From positions 125,549,784-125,613,783 of the forward strand of contig NC_072893.1 of assembly GCF_027943255.1 (NCBI RefSeq): a stretch of 64,000 bases of DNA. The letters run 5' to 3'. Positions within the stretch are counted from its first letter, which is position 1. Each line of letters opens with the position of its first letter. Under the pieces are notes generated by a model. The model was not told the DNA's origin. It was given only the letters and a program-made list of their open reading frames with translations, and searched no databases. Below, piece by piece: positions 1 through 11,165 of this stretch. This stretch comes from Anastrepha obliqua. Lineage: Eukaryota > Arthropoda > Insecta > Diptera > Tephritidae. The translations under genes were made by a program, and so were the position numbers.

Positions 1-2640
1 ATGCCACAGTAGGTAGTTAGTGGACGGAATTTGTGTAGAATTTGCTAATGCATGTGGATTTATTTTCAACGAAAAGTGTAGAAAAAAGTATGCAAATATT
101 AGATGAAAAAAAAGTTGTAAGGAAAAATATTGAAAATTAATTTCTTCAGAACTTTTCAAGAAAAATTAATATTATTATATATTTTAAATGTATTATTATG
201 AAATTCTAATAATTTCCGAAAAATATTGTTAACTTTTCAAAAAATAAATTTTTATTAATATAATATAATATATTTTATTTTCTTTTGTTTTTTTTAATAC
301 TTGGATTTCCCATTTTTCATTTTTATTCTACACGAAAATTATTATAATAATATTCTAAAAAGCTTCAAAATATATCGAAGCTTAAAAAAAAAGCAAATAT
401 AATATTTTAAATATTTTGATCTCCTATTTTAAATTTTGTTATTGTTATTATAAAATTCTAAAAATCTTGCAATTTTTTTCTAAAAATAATTTTATTTCTA
501 TTTTCTCAAATTTAAAAAAAAAAAAATTTTATATTTGGTTTCCTAATTTTATGTTTTTTTATTTTACCCGAAAATTATTTTTATTAAATTCTAAAAAGGC
601 AATTGTAATATTTTAAATATTTTGATCTCCACTTTTAAATTTGTATCCTACTTGAAAATTGTTATCATGAAATTCTAAAGATCTTGAAAAACTATTGCAA
701 TTTTTTTCTAAAAATAACTTTTTTTTTATTTTCTCAAATTTTTTTAATTTTTTTTTTTTATATTTGGTTTTCTAATTTTATGTTTTTTATTTTACCCGAA
801 AATTATTTTTATTAAGTTCTAAAAAGCTTCAAAAAATATTGTAACTTTTCTGAAAAAATACATTTTTAATATTTCTGGTTATTCTTTTTTATATATAATA
901 TATATTTTTTTTTGTTATATTTGGTTTCCTCATTTTTTCACTTTTATTCCACATAAAAATTATTGTTATAAACTTCTAAAAATTTTCGAAAAATCTTGTA
1001 ACTTTAAAACAAAATTCTAATATTTTTTCCTTCGAATATTTGATTTCCCATTTTGTAATTTTTATTCTAACCGAAAATTATTATTATAAAATTCTAAAAA
1101 GTTTCGAAAAATGTTGGAATTTTTACAAAGGGTAAATTTCAAATATTTTTTTCTTTTGAACATTTTTTTTTTTAATTTTTATCCTGCTTGAAAATGAATA
1201 TTATTATATAAAAATCTAAAAATGTCTGAAAACTACTGTAGTTTTTTTTAATTTTTTCAAAATCTACGAAATTTTTTCATTTGAAAATTTCACCCCCTAT
1301 TTTTCTAGTTAAAAATTATTACAATAAAAATTTAAACAGGTTCGAAAAATGTTGTAATTTTTTTTTAATTTTGTATTTTGTTTCTCTTTTGAATATTTTT
1401 ATTTCCCATTTGTAATTTTATATTTTTTTTTTAATTTAATTTAATTTATTTTTTTTAAATTCTGAAAAGTTTCGAAAATATGTGATTTTTTGCAAAAAAT
1501 AAAAGTAATTTTTTTCATTTCCTATTTTTCTACTTAAAAATTATTAGAATAAAAATCTAAACAGAACAAACATTAGAATAAATTTTTTTAAAAATTACAA
1601 TATTTTGTCTATTGAATATTTTGATTTCCTTTGTCAAAAAATTTTTAAACTTTTCACAAGAAATATTTAGATTTTTTTTTTTTTTGTGATTTTTTATCCA
1701 ATTTTTTTTTATCGAGAACAGACATTTCTTTGCAAATTTCCCTCCTAACCATGAAAAAATTAATTTTTTTGTGAAACGTGTAGGCATGAAAAATTTAAAT
1801 TTGTAGAGACGGTACTGTAACTCAAAGCTTTATTCTTTTAATCTGAGCTGAAAAATGCCCATATTTTCAGAAAAAAGTCTTCATTTTTTTAGAAAAAACT
1901 ACAAACTTTAATTTTTTCAGAAAAAAATTTAAGAATTGTGTCTGAGAGAGAGTTTTCTGAATGTTAGAGGTCTGAGAACGTCTGAGAGAAAATTTTCCGA
2001 ATATTAGCCTCGTTTCATTTTGTTCAACTGAAAGTTTTGAAGCTTAAAAAAACAAATTAAATTTTTTTGAAAAAAGAAAAAATAAATTTTAAAATAAATA
2101 AAAATAAATTCTAAAATAAATAAAAATAAATTTAAATTTTTTTTCATTTTTCAATCAAAAGTGTTATACCTTTTGCAGCTAGAGTTCAAAGAATATTAAA
2201 GCTTCATTTGTGGAACTGAAAATCGGGTAGCTTCTAAACCAAAAAAACTTATTTTGTTTGTATTTTTATTATTTTTTATTTATTATTAAAACTCTTTCAA
2301 AATAAAAATAAATAAATTTTAAAATTTTTTTCAAATCAATTTATAATTCTTTTTTCATTTTTCAATTAAAAGTGAAATTGAAAAATTTATCAATTTTCCA
2401 AACAAAAGAACAAAATTATATGTTTTTTTTTGTTTCCAGAAAAAGATTAAAAAATTGTGCCTGGGAGAAAATTTTCTGAATATTCTCCTCGTTTCATTTT
2501 GTTAATTAAATTTGTTAAAAAAATTTGAAAAAAATTCATTTATTAAAAACTAATTTATTAATAATTAATTCATTAATTTTTTATTTTTTCATTTTTAATA
2601 AATAATTTTTTTTTATGCTATGTAAATTTAATCGACGTTC
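1..2640. repeat. AT-rich degenerate repeat field, no gene
   Basis: This is extremely AT-rich sequence dominated by T runs. Related words recur, for example CGAAAATTATT followed by ATTCTAAAAAG and TTCGAAAAAT. Two neighbouring units that both contain ATATTTTGATCTCC (about 409 and 616) repeat at a spacing near 207 bp, including a shared stretch reading TATTTGGTTT and TTTTACCCGAAAATT. Later units are shorter and more diverged. I see no convincing open frame; short frames here are lysine/phenylalanine-rich by base composition. It is probably decayed satellite or low-complexity DNA. Confidence 0.6.
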
Positions 2641-3573
2641 TTGGAGATTCACCGATTCAAATTTAATACTAACCGATTACTCGACTAAATTTGTGTGAGT
2701 GAATCAATAAGGCGACAGACGGCAGACTGGCAGCTACAATGCAAGCAAAACCAAATGCATTGCCGTAACGATGGTAACACTTGGCTGTAAATAAGAGTGC
2801 ACATGTGTATGTGTGTGTATGTGCGTGTGTGTTTGTATAAATTATACTCAGTCTGTAATTGACATTGACTTGTTTTCGTTATGGCGCATGTCGTTGCCCC
2901 ATTGTTGGTGTCGCTGCATTGACAAAAATGCATTCTTGTTTACCCAAAACAAGCAGCAACAACAAAACCAATAAAGTAAGGACAGCATTAAATTACAACA
3001 ACAAGAAGTACAGCTACATGGCAACAATAATGGCAAAAAGCGCTATAAATGAAATAAGACCACTGGAATAATAAAGAAGGAACAGAAAATATCAACTTAG
3101 TGCCAACCTTTAACAGACAGTAACGACAAAAATAACAAAAACAAAAGCAGCATAGAAGAAGAAAGCAATTTGAAAAATTCACTGAAGGGAGAGAGCTTAA
3201 ACTAAAAAAATAAGCTATTTGTATGACAGTTAAAGTAAATTGTCTATTAAAAAGCGATGAAACAAACTGGAAAATCTAAAAAGTTAGTAAGCGGAGGGGC
3301 TAAGAAAACTTTGTGCGAATTTTAAAGATAACGAACGAAGGGGCAGGAAGTGAAAATAAACATCTGGGGATGGCGTAAAAACGCACTACGGCAACATTAA
3401 AAGGGTCTACTGCTATAAAATATGATGCGAAGGCACAGAGAATGAATCATAAGAAAATGGAAATGGTACGAATCGCCTTGATATGGAGCTGATAGAGACA
3501 AAGGTTGAGAGATATGATGACTCAGCATGAATTTTGTACCGTGCATATGCATGTGTATGTACACACACATGTG
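2641..3573. other. Intergenic sequence, no gene seen
   Basis: This is mixed intergenic DNA with a GT/GTAT-type simple repeat around 2800-2835 and CAA-rich stretches around 2955-3010. Short frames on both strands overlap one another and have no recognisable domain. Nothing here supports a gene. Confidence 0.5.
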
Positions 3574-5225
3574 CATTAGGGTGACTCAGCAAAAAAAGTT
3601 GGAACTATAAAATTTATTATTCATACTTTAAGGCTTCTGAGGCTCTATATCCCACCTGGGATGGTAAGAATTGAGAGGACGAAATTTAAGGGTTCTGCTA
3701 AAAAATACATTAAGATTTACGTAAGCTCGACAAAAGTGCCTAGAAAAATGCGTAAATTACGTAACGCGTAATGTAAGAATACTTTCTGGATTTAGTAAAA
3801 AAAGTTATTCAAAAACAAAATTAGATGATTGATTTTGCGCCAAGCTGTAGAACAATTTTTCAAAATATTTTTTCAACTGATGAAATTTAGCGAAGTCCTC
3901 AACCATCTGCGCGATCCTTCTGCCAGAAAAATGTGAAACACAGATGGCGCTCCTAGCAGTAAGAAGGCGTTGTTCCTAAGCAACGACAGGTGGGCATTCC
4001 CATTACTTAGGACTGGTAGCGGCAGGCTAATCACCTACCCTGTCAGAAATCAAAATAGATTAACGAAACCAACACAAGACTGAGTCTTGTCGAGGCCCTA
4101 TGCTCCCGAGAAGAGTGAACAAGAAAACAAAAATTTATGCACAGAATCAAAACAATGAGATTTTTGATGCTGCTTAAACAGGATGTGAATGGGTTAATTT
4201 TCCACGAAATGAAAGGGCTAGAAAATACCTTTTCCGATGATAGCTTAAAAGCACAAATCTGTTAAGATTAATCTGAATTATTCAAAGTTTTCTTAAACCC
4301 ATCTCTAAAAAAAAAATCAAAAGTAGCTCCAGATCTTCTCAGATGATTTAAGGAGGTATTCTGGTGTAGAATTTTGAAAAAATCGAAAATTTTTTGTTGC
4401 ATATTTTCAAAGTTTAGATATTTAAGACAAATGTCATTGAGAGGATTTTTTAAAATTCCTATTATTTCATGAGCTTTAGCTCTTTTGGTGACATGGCAGC
4501 TGTTCCGATCCGTGTTATTTGAAAACTTTGAACGCGTTTTTCTCAAAACAACTTTTTTCGAGCTGGCGGTAAGGAGTTCTAATGCACAGATTTACTGCAA
4601 ATTTTGAGGAGAATCGGATGACTATAGCTCGAAACTATAACTTTAAATTTAGTATGTATTTAAAAAAAATCGAAATCGTTGAAAAATATATAAAAAAATA
4701 TTTTTTCAAACAGCCGCCATATTTGAAAAAAATTTTGTTTTAACTTGTCCAAGGCTCATTCGATAGCGGCATCTAGAATAATTAAGAATCCGTATGGTTT
4801 TTATTTTTCAAACCACCAGGAGGGACCCTCTACTTTTACTGCGCATAATTTTGTCAATTTAATTTTTTTGTTAGGGTTAGTTTTTTATGCACTAATTAAT
4901 TTTTTTTTTAATTAAAGTTTTTAATGAAATAATTAATAATTGTAATAATGATAAGAAAATGGATGGGAATTTTTTTTTTTTTTTTTTGGCTTTGGTCGGC
5001 GCTTCAAAAACCAGGCAATATTCATACCTCTACACTAGAATGCCCCCTTAAAAAATATATACATGTTTTAAAAATTCATTTTGTTTATGAAGAACTCAAT
5101 TTTTGGAGGTAATTTCCAATTGTTCCAACTCACGTAAATCTTAATATTTTTTCGATATATTTTGTGCAAACCGATGGGGGAAAATACCAATTATTTTTTT
5201 GTATGGAGGGCGATGCACCCTAATG
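3574..5225. mobile_element. Putative non-autonomous DNA element with long inverted ends
   Basis: The outer ends are an exact inverted pair: CATTAGGGTG at 3574-3583 and CACCCTAATG at 5216-5225. A second inverted block lies about 130 bp further in on the left (3699-3724, containing CATTAAGATTTACGTA) and about 70 bp in on the right (5132-5155, containing TACGTAAATCTTAAT in part). A GTTGGAAC word near 3599 also has an inverted partner near 5115. No transposase frame is visible, so it would depend on an enzyme from elsewhere. I could not define the target duplication or the superfamily. The interior includes a GC-richer segment (3880-4130) that looks nested. Confidence 0.5.
3880..4130 (+). mobile_element. 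Nested retroelement-like segment (tentative)
   Basis: This segment is clearly less AT-rich than its surroundings. It contains words I associate with the region upstream of the endonuclease frame in some insect non-LTR elements: GGCAGGCTAATCACCTACCC, AACGAAACCAACACAAGACT and CGAGGCCCTATGCTCCC. No open reading frame of useful length is present. The family assignment rests on recall of similar insect sequences and is uncertain; the break in composition is what the sequence shows directly. Confidence 0.35.
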
Positions 5226-5908
5226 TACCTATTACTATATGTGTGCATATGTACATCTATGCGGACAGTCTGAAGTTAATTAAAATGACAGCAACAACAA
5301 CACAAACTGACAGTAATTGGCCGATTATTAAGGGCATTAATTAGAAAGCCATTTTCCCATTAGAGGAAGAAGGCACATTTTTCTCCTATAGAAAAGGCAA
5401 ATGCACTGCTCGTGTGTGTGTGTGTGTATGTGAGTGTGCATGTGAATAAAAGTAATAAAGTTGATATGGACACTTACTGAGGTCCAACAGCAATGGCAAA
5501 AGGACTCCCACTAAGCGCAAGCCATTAAACACAAATGGGCCTAAGGACTCGCTAGTACCAAAGTGTCCTGGCTAAATTCTTTCAGTCGAAGTTCTATAAC
5601 TCCCTCAGTTTTGCTCTGATTTACTTGAAGTTTTTACGCAAGATTCCGGAAGCATTAAACTTTTTAAATATGCAAAGAAGACAAAAATCGGGCCTAAAAC
5701 CTTATTTGAATTCCCATGCATATGCACGTGTGTATATGTGTGTGTATGATATGAGTTTTTCTGTATACCTGCAGTTTACCCCTTGCTTATATGTAGTCAT
5801 TATGTGTTTACGCACATTGCTAATTAATTTCCAACACCTCTGACGCAATTTGCTTTTACTGGTTTACATAGCAAGACATTAAAGCACTAACTGAGACAAG
5901 TAAAAATA
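5226..5908. other. Intergenic sequence with GT microsatellites
   Basis: Contains a (GT)n tract at about 5411-5430 and a second short GTGTATATGTGTGTGT tract near 5730. No gene or element is recognised. Confidence 0.5.
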
Positions 5909-6878
5909 CGAGGGGGGTTCCATAAGTACCCGTGTGAGAAATGGGGACACCATTTTAAAAATTTTTTTTTTTCAGCATAGTCGCCTTTTAGAAAGAAACA
6001 CTTCTCCCAACGCTCCGGCCATTTTTTTAACAATAGGATTTGTTGAACTCTCCAAAATACGCCTCTGTCTCGGCGATGACCTTCTCGTTTGAACTAAATT
6101 TTTTTCCCCCGCGCACCTATTTTTCATGTTGGGGAACAAAACTAGATCGGGTGAATACGAGAGATGTGGCAGCAATTCATTGCGCAATTCATGCAGTTTG
6201 GCTGCGACAACACCGGATGAAAGTACTGGTTCGTTGTCGTGGTAAAACAGCACCTTCTTTTTCGCCAAATGCGGCCGTATCTCCTACAATTTTTTTTTCC
6301 TGCGGATCTCGTTCAAATTGCTCCAAACACTGCTTTGTAGTGAACAGACGCATCCGCTTGTGAGCAATCGCGACACCCATCGGACCGACAATTTTTCCAT
6401 TGCCAACTTATGATGTAAAATACAATATTAATTGCCATTCAGGTTGACACACCTATGGCCGCACCTTCGTTCGCGAACTTTTTGAATGATTTCCTCGGTA
6501 ACCACGTCTGCCGGGCGTCCTGGTCGCTTCTCGTCAAAAACCTCATGTTCGCCCACGTTTAAATTCGTTGAACCAATATATCTAACTGTGGTCATAGATG
6601 GCGCAGCGTCCCATAGACAGGATCCAACTTTGCTTTTATCTCCTCGCATTTTTTCCCATCCAAAAACAAAAATCAAATTACTGCCCTTTTTCCATCTTAG
6701 CGAAAAGCACGCAACACATCTTACTCGAATTGCTGCCAAATGCCAACTAATCTACGTATCAATCAGTTTGAAATTTGTTTTGCCGTCGTTTGATAGATGG
6801 CAGTACACGAGGCTAACACCAACTTCCCTCAGGAGGGCCCCCTGCCACCAAACACGTGTACTTATTGAACCGCCCTCG
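5909..6878 (-). mobile_element. Mariner element, internally deleted and broken
   Basis: The ends are inverted repeats, CGAGGGGGGTTCCATAAGTA on the left and its near-perfect complement on the right, flanked by TA on both sides (5907-5908 and 6879-6880), as for the mariner family. On the minus strand three pieces of mariner transposase appear in order. The first (about 6660-6470) carries SMTTVRY and the FDEKRPGRP linker. The second (about 6350-6290) carries TTKQCLEQFERDPQE. The third (6268-6070) carries the KKKVLFYHDN block around the second catalytic aspartate and then ELLPHLSYSPDL. The sequence runs almost directly from the second piece to the third, so the part of the catalytic core that normally holds the first aspartate (DETW block) is missing. 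Frames shift between pieces. This is a dead copy. Confidence 0.85.
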
Positions 6879-7016
6879 TATAGTGTCCGATCCAGTAGTT
6901 GCAATCGTGTTTTATATTAGTATAAAAATGTTTTAATAAAGTTTGCGGTTGCGCAATGTCGACAGAGCCAGGGCAGTGGCAAAGGGAGTATTCAAAGTAC
7001 CTTCGCTACTCAACTC

Positions 7017-7028
7017 TTGAAAAATATC
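7017..7028. repeat. Target-site duplication, left copy
   Basis: TTGAAAAATATC directly abuts the AAG-type tail of the LINE and is repeated exactly at 10112-10123 beyond its 5' end. Confidence 0.85.
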
Positions 7029-10000
7029 TTCTTCTTCTTAATTGGCGCGATAACCGCTTACGCGATTTTGGCCGAGCTTAATAAAGCGCGCCAGTCGTTT
7101 CTTTCTCGTGCTAACCGGCGCCAATAGGACACACCAAGTGAAGCCAAGTCCTTCTCCACCTGATCTTTCCAACGCAGAGGAGGCCTTCCTCTTCCTCTGC
7201 TACCACCAGCTGGTACCGCATCGAATACTTTCAAAGCCGGAGCGTTTGTATCCATTCGGACGACATGACCCAGCCAACGTAGCCGCTGGATCTTTATTCG
7301 CTGCGCTATGTCTATGTCGTCGTAAAGCTCATACAGCTCATCGTTCCATCGTCTGCGATATTCGCCGTTGCCAACGTGCAAAGGTCCAAAAATCTTACGC
7401 AGAATCTTTCTCTCGAACACTCCAAGCGTCGCTTCATCGGATGTTGTCATCGTCCAAGCTTCTGCGCCATACGTCAGGACGGGCATGATGAGAGTCTTGT
7501 AGAGTGTTAGTTTTGTTCGTCGAGAGAGGACTTTACTGCTCAGTTGCCTACTTAGTCCAAAGTAGCACTTGTTGGCAAGAGAGATTCTACGTTGGATTTC
7601 AAGGCTGACATTGTTATAGGTGTTAATGCTGGTTCCCAAATAAACGAAGTCTTTTACAACCTCAAAATTATAACTGTCTACAGTGACGTGGGTGCCGATA
7701 CGCGAGTGCGCCGACTGTTTGTTTGAAGACAGGAGGTACTTCGTTTTGTCCTCGTTCACCACCAAACCCATTCGCTTTGCCTCTTTATCCAGTTTGGAGA
7801 AGGCAGAACTAACAGCGCGGTTGTTAAGGCCGATGATGTCAATATCATCGGCATACGCCAGCAATTGTACGCTCTTATAAAAAATTGTGCCTGAGCGATT
7901 AAGTTCTGCGGCTCGTACGATGCTCTCCAACATCAGGTTAAAGAAGTCACACGACAGTGAGTCACCCTGTCTGAAACCTCGTTTGGTATCAAACGGCTCG
8001 GAGAGGTCCTTCCCAATTCTGACGGCGCTGCTGGTGTTGAGCAACGTCATCTTACATAGCCGTATTAGTTTTGCGGGGATACCAAATTCAGACATAGCGG
8101 CATACAGGTAACTCCTTTCTGTACTGTCGAATGCAGCTTTGAAGTCGACGAAAAGATGGTGTGTGTCGATTCTCCTTTCGTGGGTCTTTTCCAAGATTTG
8201 GCGTATTGTGAATATTTGGTCGATGGTAGACTTTCCAGGTCTGAAGCCACACTGATAAGGTCCAATCAGTTGGTTGACGGTGGGCTTCAGCCTTTCACAC
8301 AATACGCTCGCTAGAACCTTATAGGCGATATTTAGAAGACTAATCCCGCGGTAATTGGCACAAATTGCAGGATCGCCCTTCTTATGGATTGGGCAGAGCA
8401 CACTTAAATTCCAATCGGCAGGCATGCTTTCATCCGACCATATTTTGCATAGGAGCTGATGCATGCACCTTACCAGCTCCTCGCCGCCATGTTTGAATAG
8501 CTCAGCCGGGAGTCCGTCGGCGCCCGCGGCTTTGTTGTTCTTTAGGCGCGTTATCGCTATTCTCACCTCGTCATGATCGGGTAACGGAACTACAATTCCG
8601 TCGTCATCGATTGGGGTATCGGGATCTTCACATTCTCTATGACATGCGCAGCTGTCACTGTTTAACAGGTTCGAGAAGTGTTCCCTCCATAATTTAAGAT
8701 TGCTCTGTACGTCAGTCACCAGATCGCCGTCTTTGTTCTTACAGGAAAACGCCCCGGTCTTAAAACCTTCTGTAAGCCGCCGAACTTTCTGGTAGAATTT
8801 TCGGGCGTTGTTCCTATTGGCCAGCATCTCAAGCTCCTCGCACTCACGTATTTCGGCCTCTCGTTTCTTCTGTCGGATAATACGTCTCTCTTCCTTTTTC
8901 AGCTCTCTGTAGCGATCCCACATGGCTCGCGTTGCGCCCGATCGCAGCGTGGCTCTATAGGCGGCATCTTTTCTTTCTGCGGCAGCATGACACTCCTCGT
9001 CGTACCAATTGTTTTTTCGGGCTCGCCGGAATCCGATTTCTTCTTCGGCGGCAGTACGTAGGGAACGAGAAATGTTGCTCCATTGCTCGCGTATGCCGAT
9101 TTGTTGGGCAGTGCTTTCGGAGAGCAGGAGTGAGAGTCGAGTGGCGAATCTTCTGGCTGTCTGTTGTGATTGCAGCTTTTCGATGTCGAACATTCTTTGC
9201 GTAGGTAGATGCACGTTTTTTGCTGCACAGAGGCGGGTGCGCAGTTTGGCTGCAACAAGGTAATGATCCGAGTCGATGTTGGGTCCTCGGATCGTACGTA
9301 CATCTAATACACTAGAAGCGTGTCTTCCATCTATCACAACATGATCGATCTGGTTTCGCGTTTTTCGATCAGGAGACAGCCAGGTAGCTTGGTGGATTTT
9401 CTTATGCTGGAATCTGGTGCTGCAGACTACCATGTTTCGGGCCCCGGCGAAGTCGATCAGCCTCTGTCCGTTACCGGATGTTTCGTTGTGCAGGCTGAAT
9501 TTTCCGACTGTGGGACCAAAAATTCCCTCCTTGCCCACCCTGGCGTTGAAGTCGCCAAGCACGATTTTTATGTCGTGGCGGGGGCAGCGCTCATAGGAAC
9601 GTTCCAGGCGCTCATAGAAGGAATCTTTGGTCGCATCGTCCTTCTCTTCCGTCGGGGCGTGGGCGCAAATTAGCGATATGTTGAAAAATCTGGCTTTGAT
9701 GCGGATTGTTGCGAGACGCTCGTCCACCGGAGTGAACGACAGTACTTGGCGACGAAGTCTCTCTCCCACAACAAATCCGACACCGAATTTGCGCTCCTTT
9801 ACATGGCAGCTGTAGTAGACGTCGCAAGGTCCTATGGTTTTCTTTCCTTGTCCCGTCCATCGCATCTCTTGGATGGCAGTGATGTCAGCCTTTACTCTCA
9901 CGAGGACATCAACCAGCCGGGCAGAGGCACCTTCCCCATTAAGGGACCGGACATTCCAGGTGCATGTCCTCAAATCATATTCCTTATTTCGTTTGCAGGG

Positions 10001-10111
10001 GTCGTCATCAGTAAAGGCAGTTCTCATCCGAGGCTTTTTTAATCTTTTCATTGGGGGGGATTTTTAAGTGGCGGGTCCCAAACCCAGCGCACAACCAGCT
10101 ATCCTGGAATG
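7029..10111 (-). mobile_element. Full-length non-LTR retrotransposon (RTE-like) with 12-bp TSD
   Basis: The element lies between two identical 12-bp direct repeats (7017-7028 and 10112-10123). On the minus strand it has a 5' leader of about 60 bp, one long open reading frame (10051 to 7058), a 3' UTR of only about 20 bp after the TAA, and an (AAG)n tail. The very short 3' UTR, the microsatellite-like tail, the single ORF with an N-terminal apurinic-type endonuclease and the total size near 3.1 kb resemble the RTE group. Clade assignment is inference. The clean duplication and uninterrupted frame indicate a recent insertion. Truncated relatives lie at 22635-23046 and 27572-28110. Confidence 0.9.
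7058..10051 (-). CDS. LINE endonuclease/reverse transcriptase, intact 997 aa
   Basis: This is the retrotransposition protein of the element above. The N-terminal third is an exonuclease-endonuclease-phosphatase domain: TWNVRSLN near residue 31, IQEMRW near 60, a GDFNAR block near 165, and the IDSDHYLV block near 255. It would nick target DNA. The reverse transcriptase follows, with KAAGADGLPAELFK near 510, the NYRGISLL block near 560, a VDFKAAFDS block near 640, GFRQGDSLS near 690 and the catalytic YADDIDIIG near 730. The C-terminal part has LRWLGHVVRMD and a GRGRPPLRWKDQ motif. No stop or frameshift interrupts it. The last residues, SSAKIA, are encoded inside the conserved 3' tail block. The start is the first ATG of the frame, about 60 bp from the element's 5' end. 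Confidence 0.92.
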   Translation of the reverse strand: MKRLKKPRMRTAFTDDDPCKRNKEYDLRTCTWNVRSLNGEGASARLVDVLVRVKADITAIQEMRWTGQGKKTIGPCDVYYSCHVKERKFGVGFVVGERLRRQVLSFTPVDERLATIRIKARFFNISLICAHAPTEEKDDATKDSFYERLERSYERCPRHDIKIVLGDFNARVGKEGIFGPTVGKFSLHNETSGNGQRLIDFAGARNMVVCSTRFQHKKIHQATWLSPDRKTRNQIDHVVIDGRHASSVLDVRTIRGPNIDSDHYLVAAKLRTRLCAAKNVHLPTQRMFDIEKLQSQQTARRFATRLSLLLSESTAQQIGIREQWSNISRSLRTAAEEEIGFRRARKNNWYDEECHAAAERKDAAYRATLRSGATRAMWDRYRELKKEERRIIRQKKREAEIRECEELEMLANRNNARKFYQKVRRLTEGFKTGAFSCKNKDGDLVTDVQSNLKLWREHFSNLLNSDSCACHRECEDPDTPIDDDGIVVPLPDHDEVRIAITRLKNNKAAGADGLPAELFKHGGEELVRCMHQLLCKIWSDESMPADWNLSVLCPIHKKGDPAICANYRGISLLNIAYKVLASVLCERLKPTVNQLIGPYQCGFRPGKSTIDQIFTIRQILEKTHERRIDTHHLFVDFKAAFDSTERSYLYAAMSEFGIPAKLIRLCKMTLLNTSSAVRIGKDLSEPFDTKRGFRQGDSLSCDFFNLMLESIVRAAELNRSGTIFYKSVQLLAYADDIDIIGLNNRAVSSAFSKLDKEAKRMGLVVNEDKTKYLLSSNKQSAHSRIGTHVTVDSYNFEVVKDFVYLGTSINTYNNVSLEIQRRISLANKCYFGLSRQLSSKVLSRRTKLTLYKTLIMPVLTYGAEAWTMTTSDEATLGVFERKILRKIFGPLHVGNGEYRRRWNDELYELYDDIDIAQRIKIQRLRWLGHVVRMDTNAPALKVFDAVPAGGSRGRGRPPLRWKDQVEKDLASLGVSYWRRLARERNDWRALLSSAKIA

Positions 10112-10123
10112 TTGAAAAATATC
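10112..10123. repeat. Target-site duplication, right copy
   Basis: This exact repeat of 7017-7028 marks the 5' boundary of the LINE. Confidence 0.85.
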
Positions 10124-10366
10124 GGGTATTATAATTACAGTCCGAACTTCATAACGTCCACACAATGGCTTTCAAATTGGCCAGACGGGAATCCGATGGA
10201 TTATTCTCCTTGGGCCATTTTGGAGAGCAAGGTCCGAACTAAAAGATTCACTAGTCTTGAGGCACTGAAGAAAGCCATTGTCCGCGAATGGGCCAAAATA
10301 TCTGCAAGTCACATTCGGGGAGCTTGCGATTCGTTTCTGGACCGTCTCAAGGCCATAGTGAACTGT
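10124..10366 (+). mobile_element. DD37-type mariner-like transposase remnant
   Basis: A plus-strand frame encodes the C-terminal part of a Tc1/mariner-superfamily transposase: NPMDYSPWAILESKV, then SLEALKKAIVREW and CDSFLDRLKAIV. The block upstream of NPMDY normally carries the SPDL motif, and here that motif is altered. The 5' two thirds are missing and no inverted repeats were found. Its frame runs by chance into the RNase H remnant that follows. Confidence 0.7.
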
Positions 10367-11165
10367 GGTGTGGGAGCTGGCTTTCATTTGGAGCTACTCA
10401 ACCTATCTCAGTCAATTAGACGTCCTGACTATGCCAGCGTGTTCCAAGCAGAACTTCTAGCGATCAGAGAAGCATGCAAGTCACTAAAACTCTACAAGGA
10501 AGTTGGGGTACGGTAGCCATCTTTCAGACAGTCAAGTAGCTATTAGACTCCAACTCCATTTCTTCCAAGCTAGTCTTACAGTGTAGAGAGAAATTACTTA
10601 GTCATTGGCTTGAAATCACTCTGATATGGGTTCCAGGTCATAGGAACATAGGGGTAATGAGATAGCGGATGAGCTAGCAAGAAAAGCTTCGACACCAGAC
10701 ATAGCAGAGGCGGTGGCAGTCTCCACCCCACTCAACACATTAAAAGCATCCATTGCTTCACACTATCATGCTTTAGCCGAAAGAAGATGGAAGCAAATAA
10801 CTACATGTATTACAACAAAAAACACATGGCCGTCATACAAAATCCAAAATCTCACGCATCACTGCAACCCTTACAGGCCATTGGAAAGTAAGGGATCATG
10901 CAGCTAGACTCAACCTACCCTTCAATCCCATCTGCAGAAGCTGTCAAGCGGAAAGGGTGAAGGAAAGTCTTTTCCACTACTTATTTGAATGTCCAGAGCT
11001 AGCTAGGGTACGACTCCGCTCCTTCGGCATGCCTTTCTTGCAGCAAATTAATGAGATCTCACCCATCGAGATAAATAATTTGCTGCTATACTTGGACCTC
11101 ACTAAATGGATCTGACTTAGAAATTTCAGTGGAAATACTCAACCACTTCAACAACAACAACAAGT
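10367..11165 (+). mobile_element. 3' end of an RNase H-bearing non-LTR element, decayed
   Basis: Plus-strand translation in shifting frames gives the RNase H signature of I/R1-like elements: GVGAG at the start, CSVFQAELLAI-like YASVFQAELLAIREACKSL, WVPGHRN and then NEIADELARKAST. A terminal zinc-knuckle-like block follows (CRSCQAERVKE, then HYLFECPEL). The sequence finishes with a CAA-repeat tail at about 11147-11165. Several frameshifts separate the blocks, so it cannot be functional. Confidence 0.75.

Noticed and set aside
2685..3182. Overlapping short frames on both strands
   Set aside because: Cys/Leu- or Asn/Lys-rich translation of simple-sequence DNA with no homology I recognise.
6040..6920. 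Plus-strand frames of 107 and 144 codons
   Set aside because: They are opposite broken mariner transposase pieces on the minus strand, which carry recognisable motifs.
7108..10067. Several plus-strand frames of 60-135 codons
   Set aside because: They lie opposite the intact LINE ORF and show none of the domains; they are antisense shadows.
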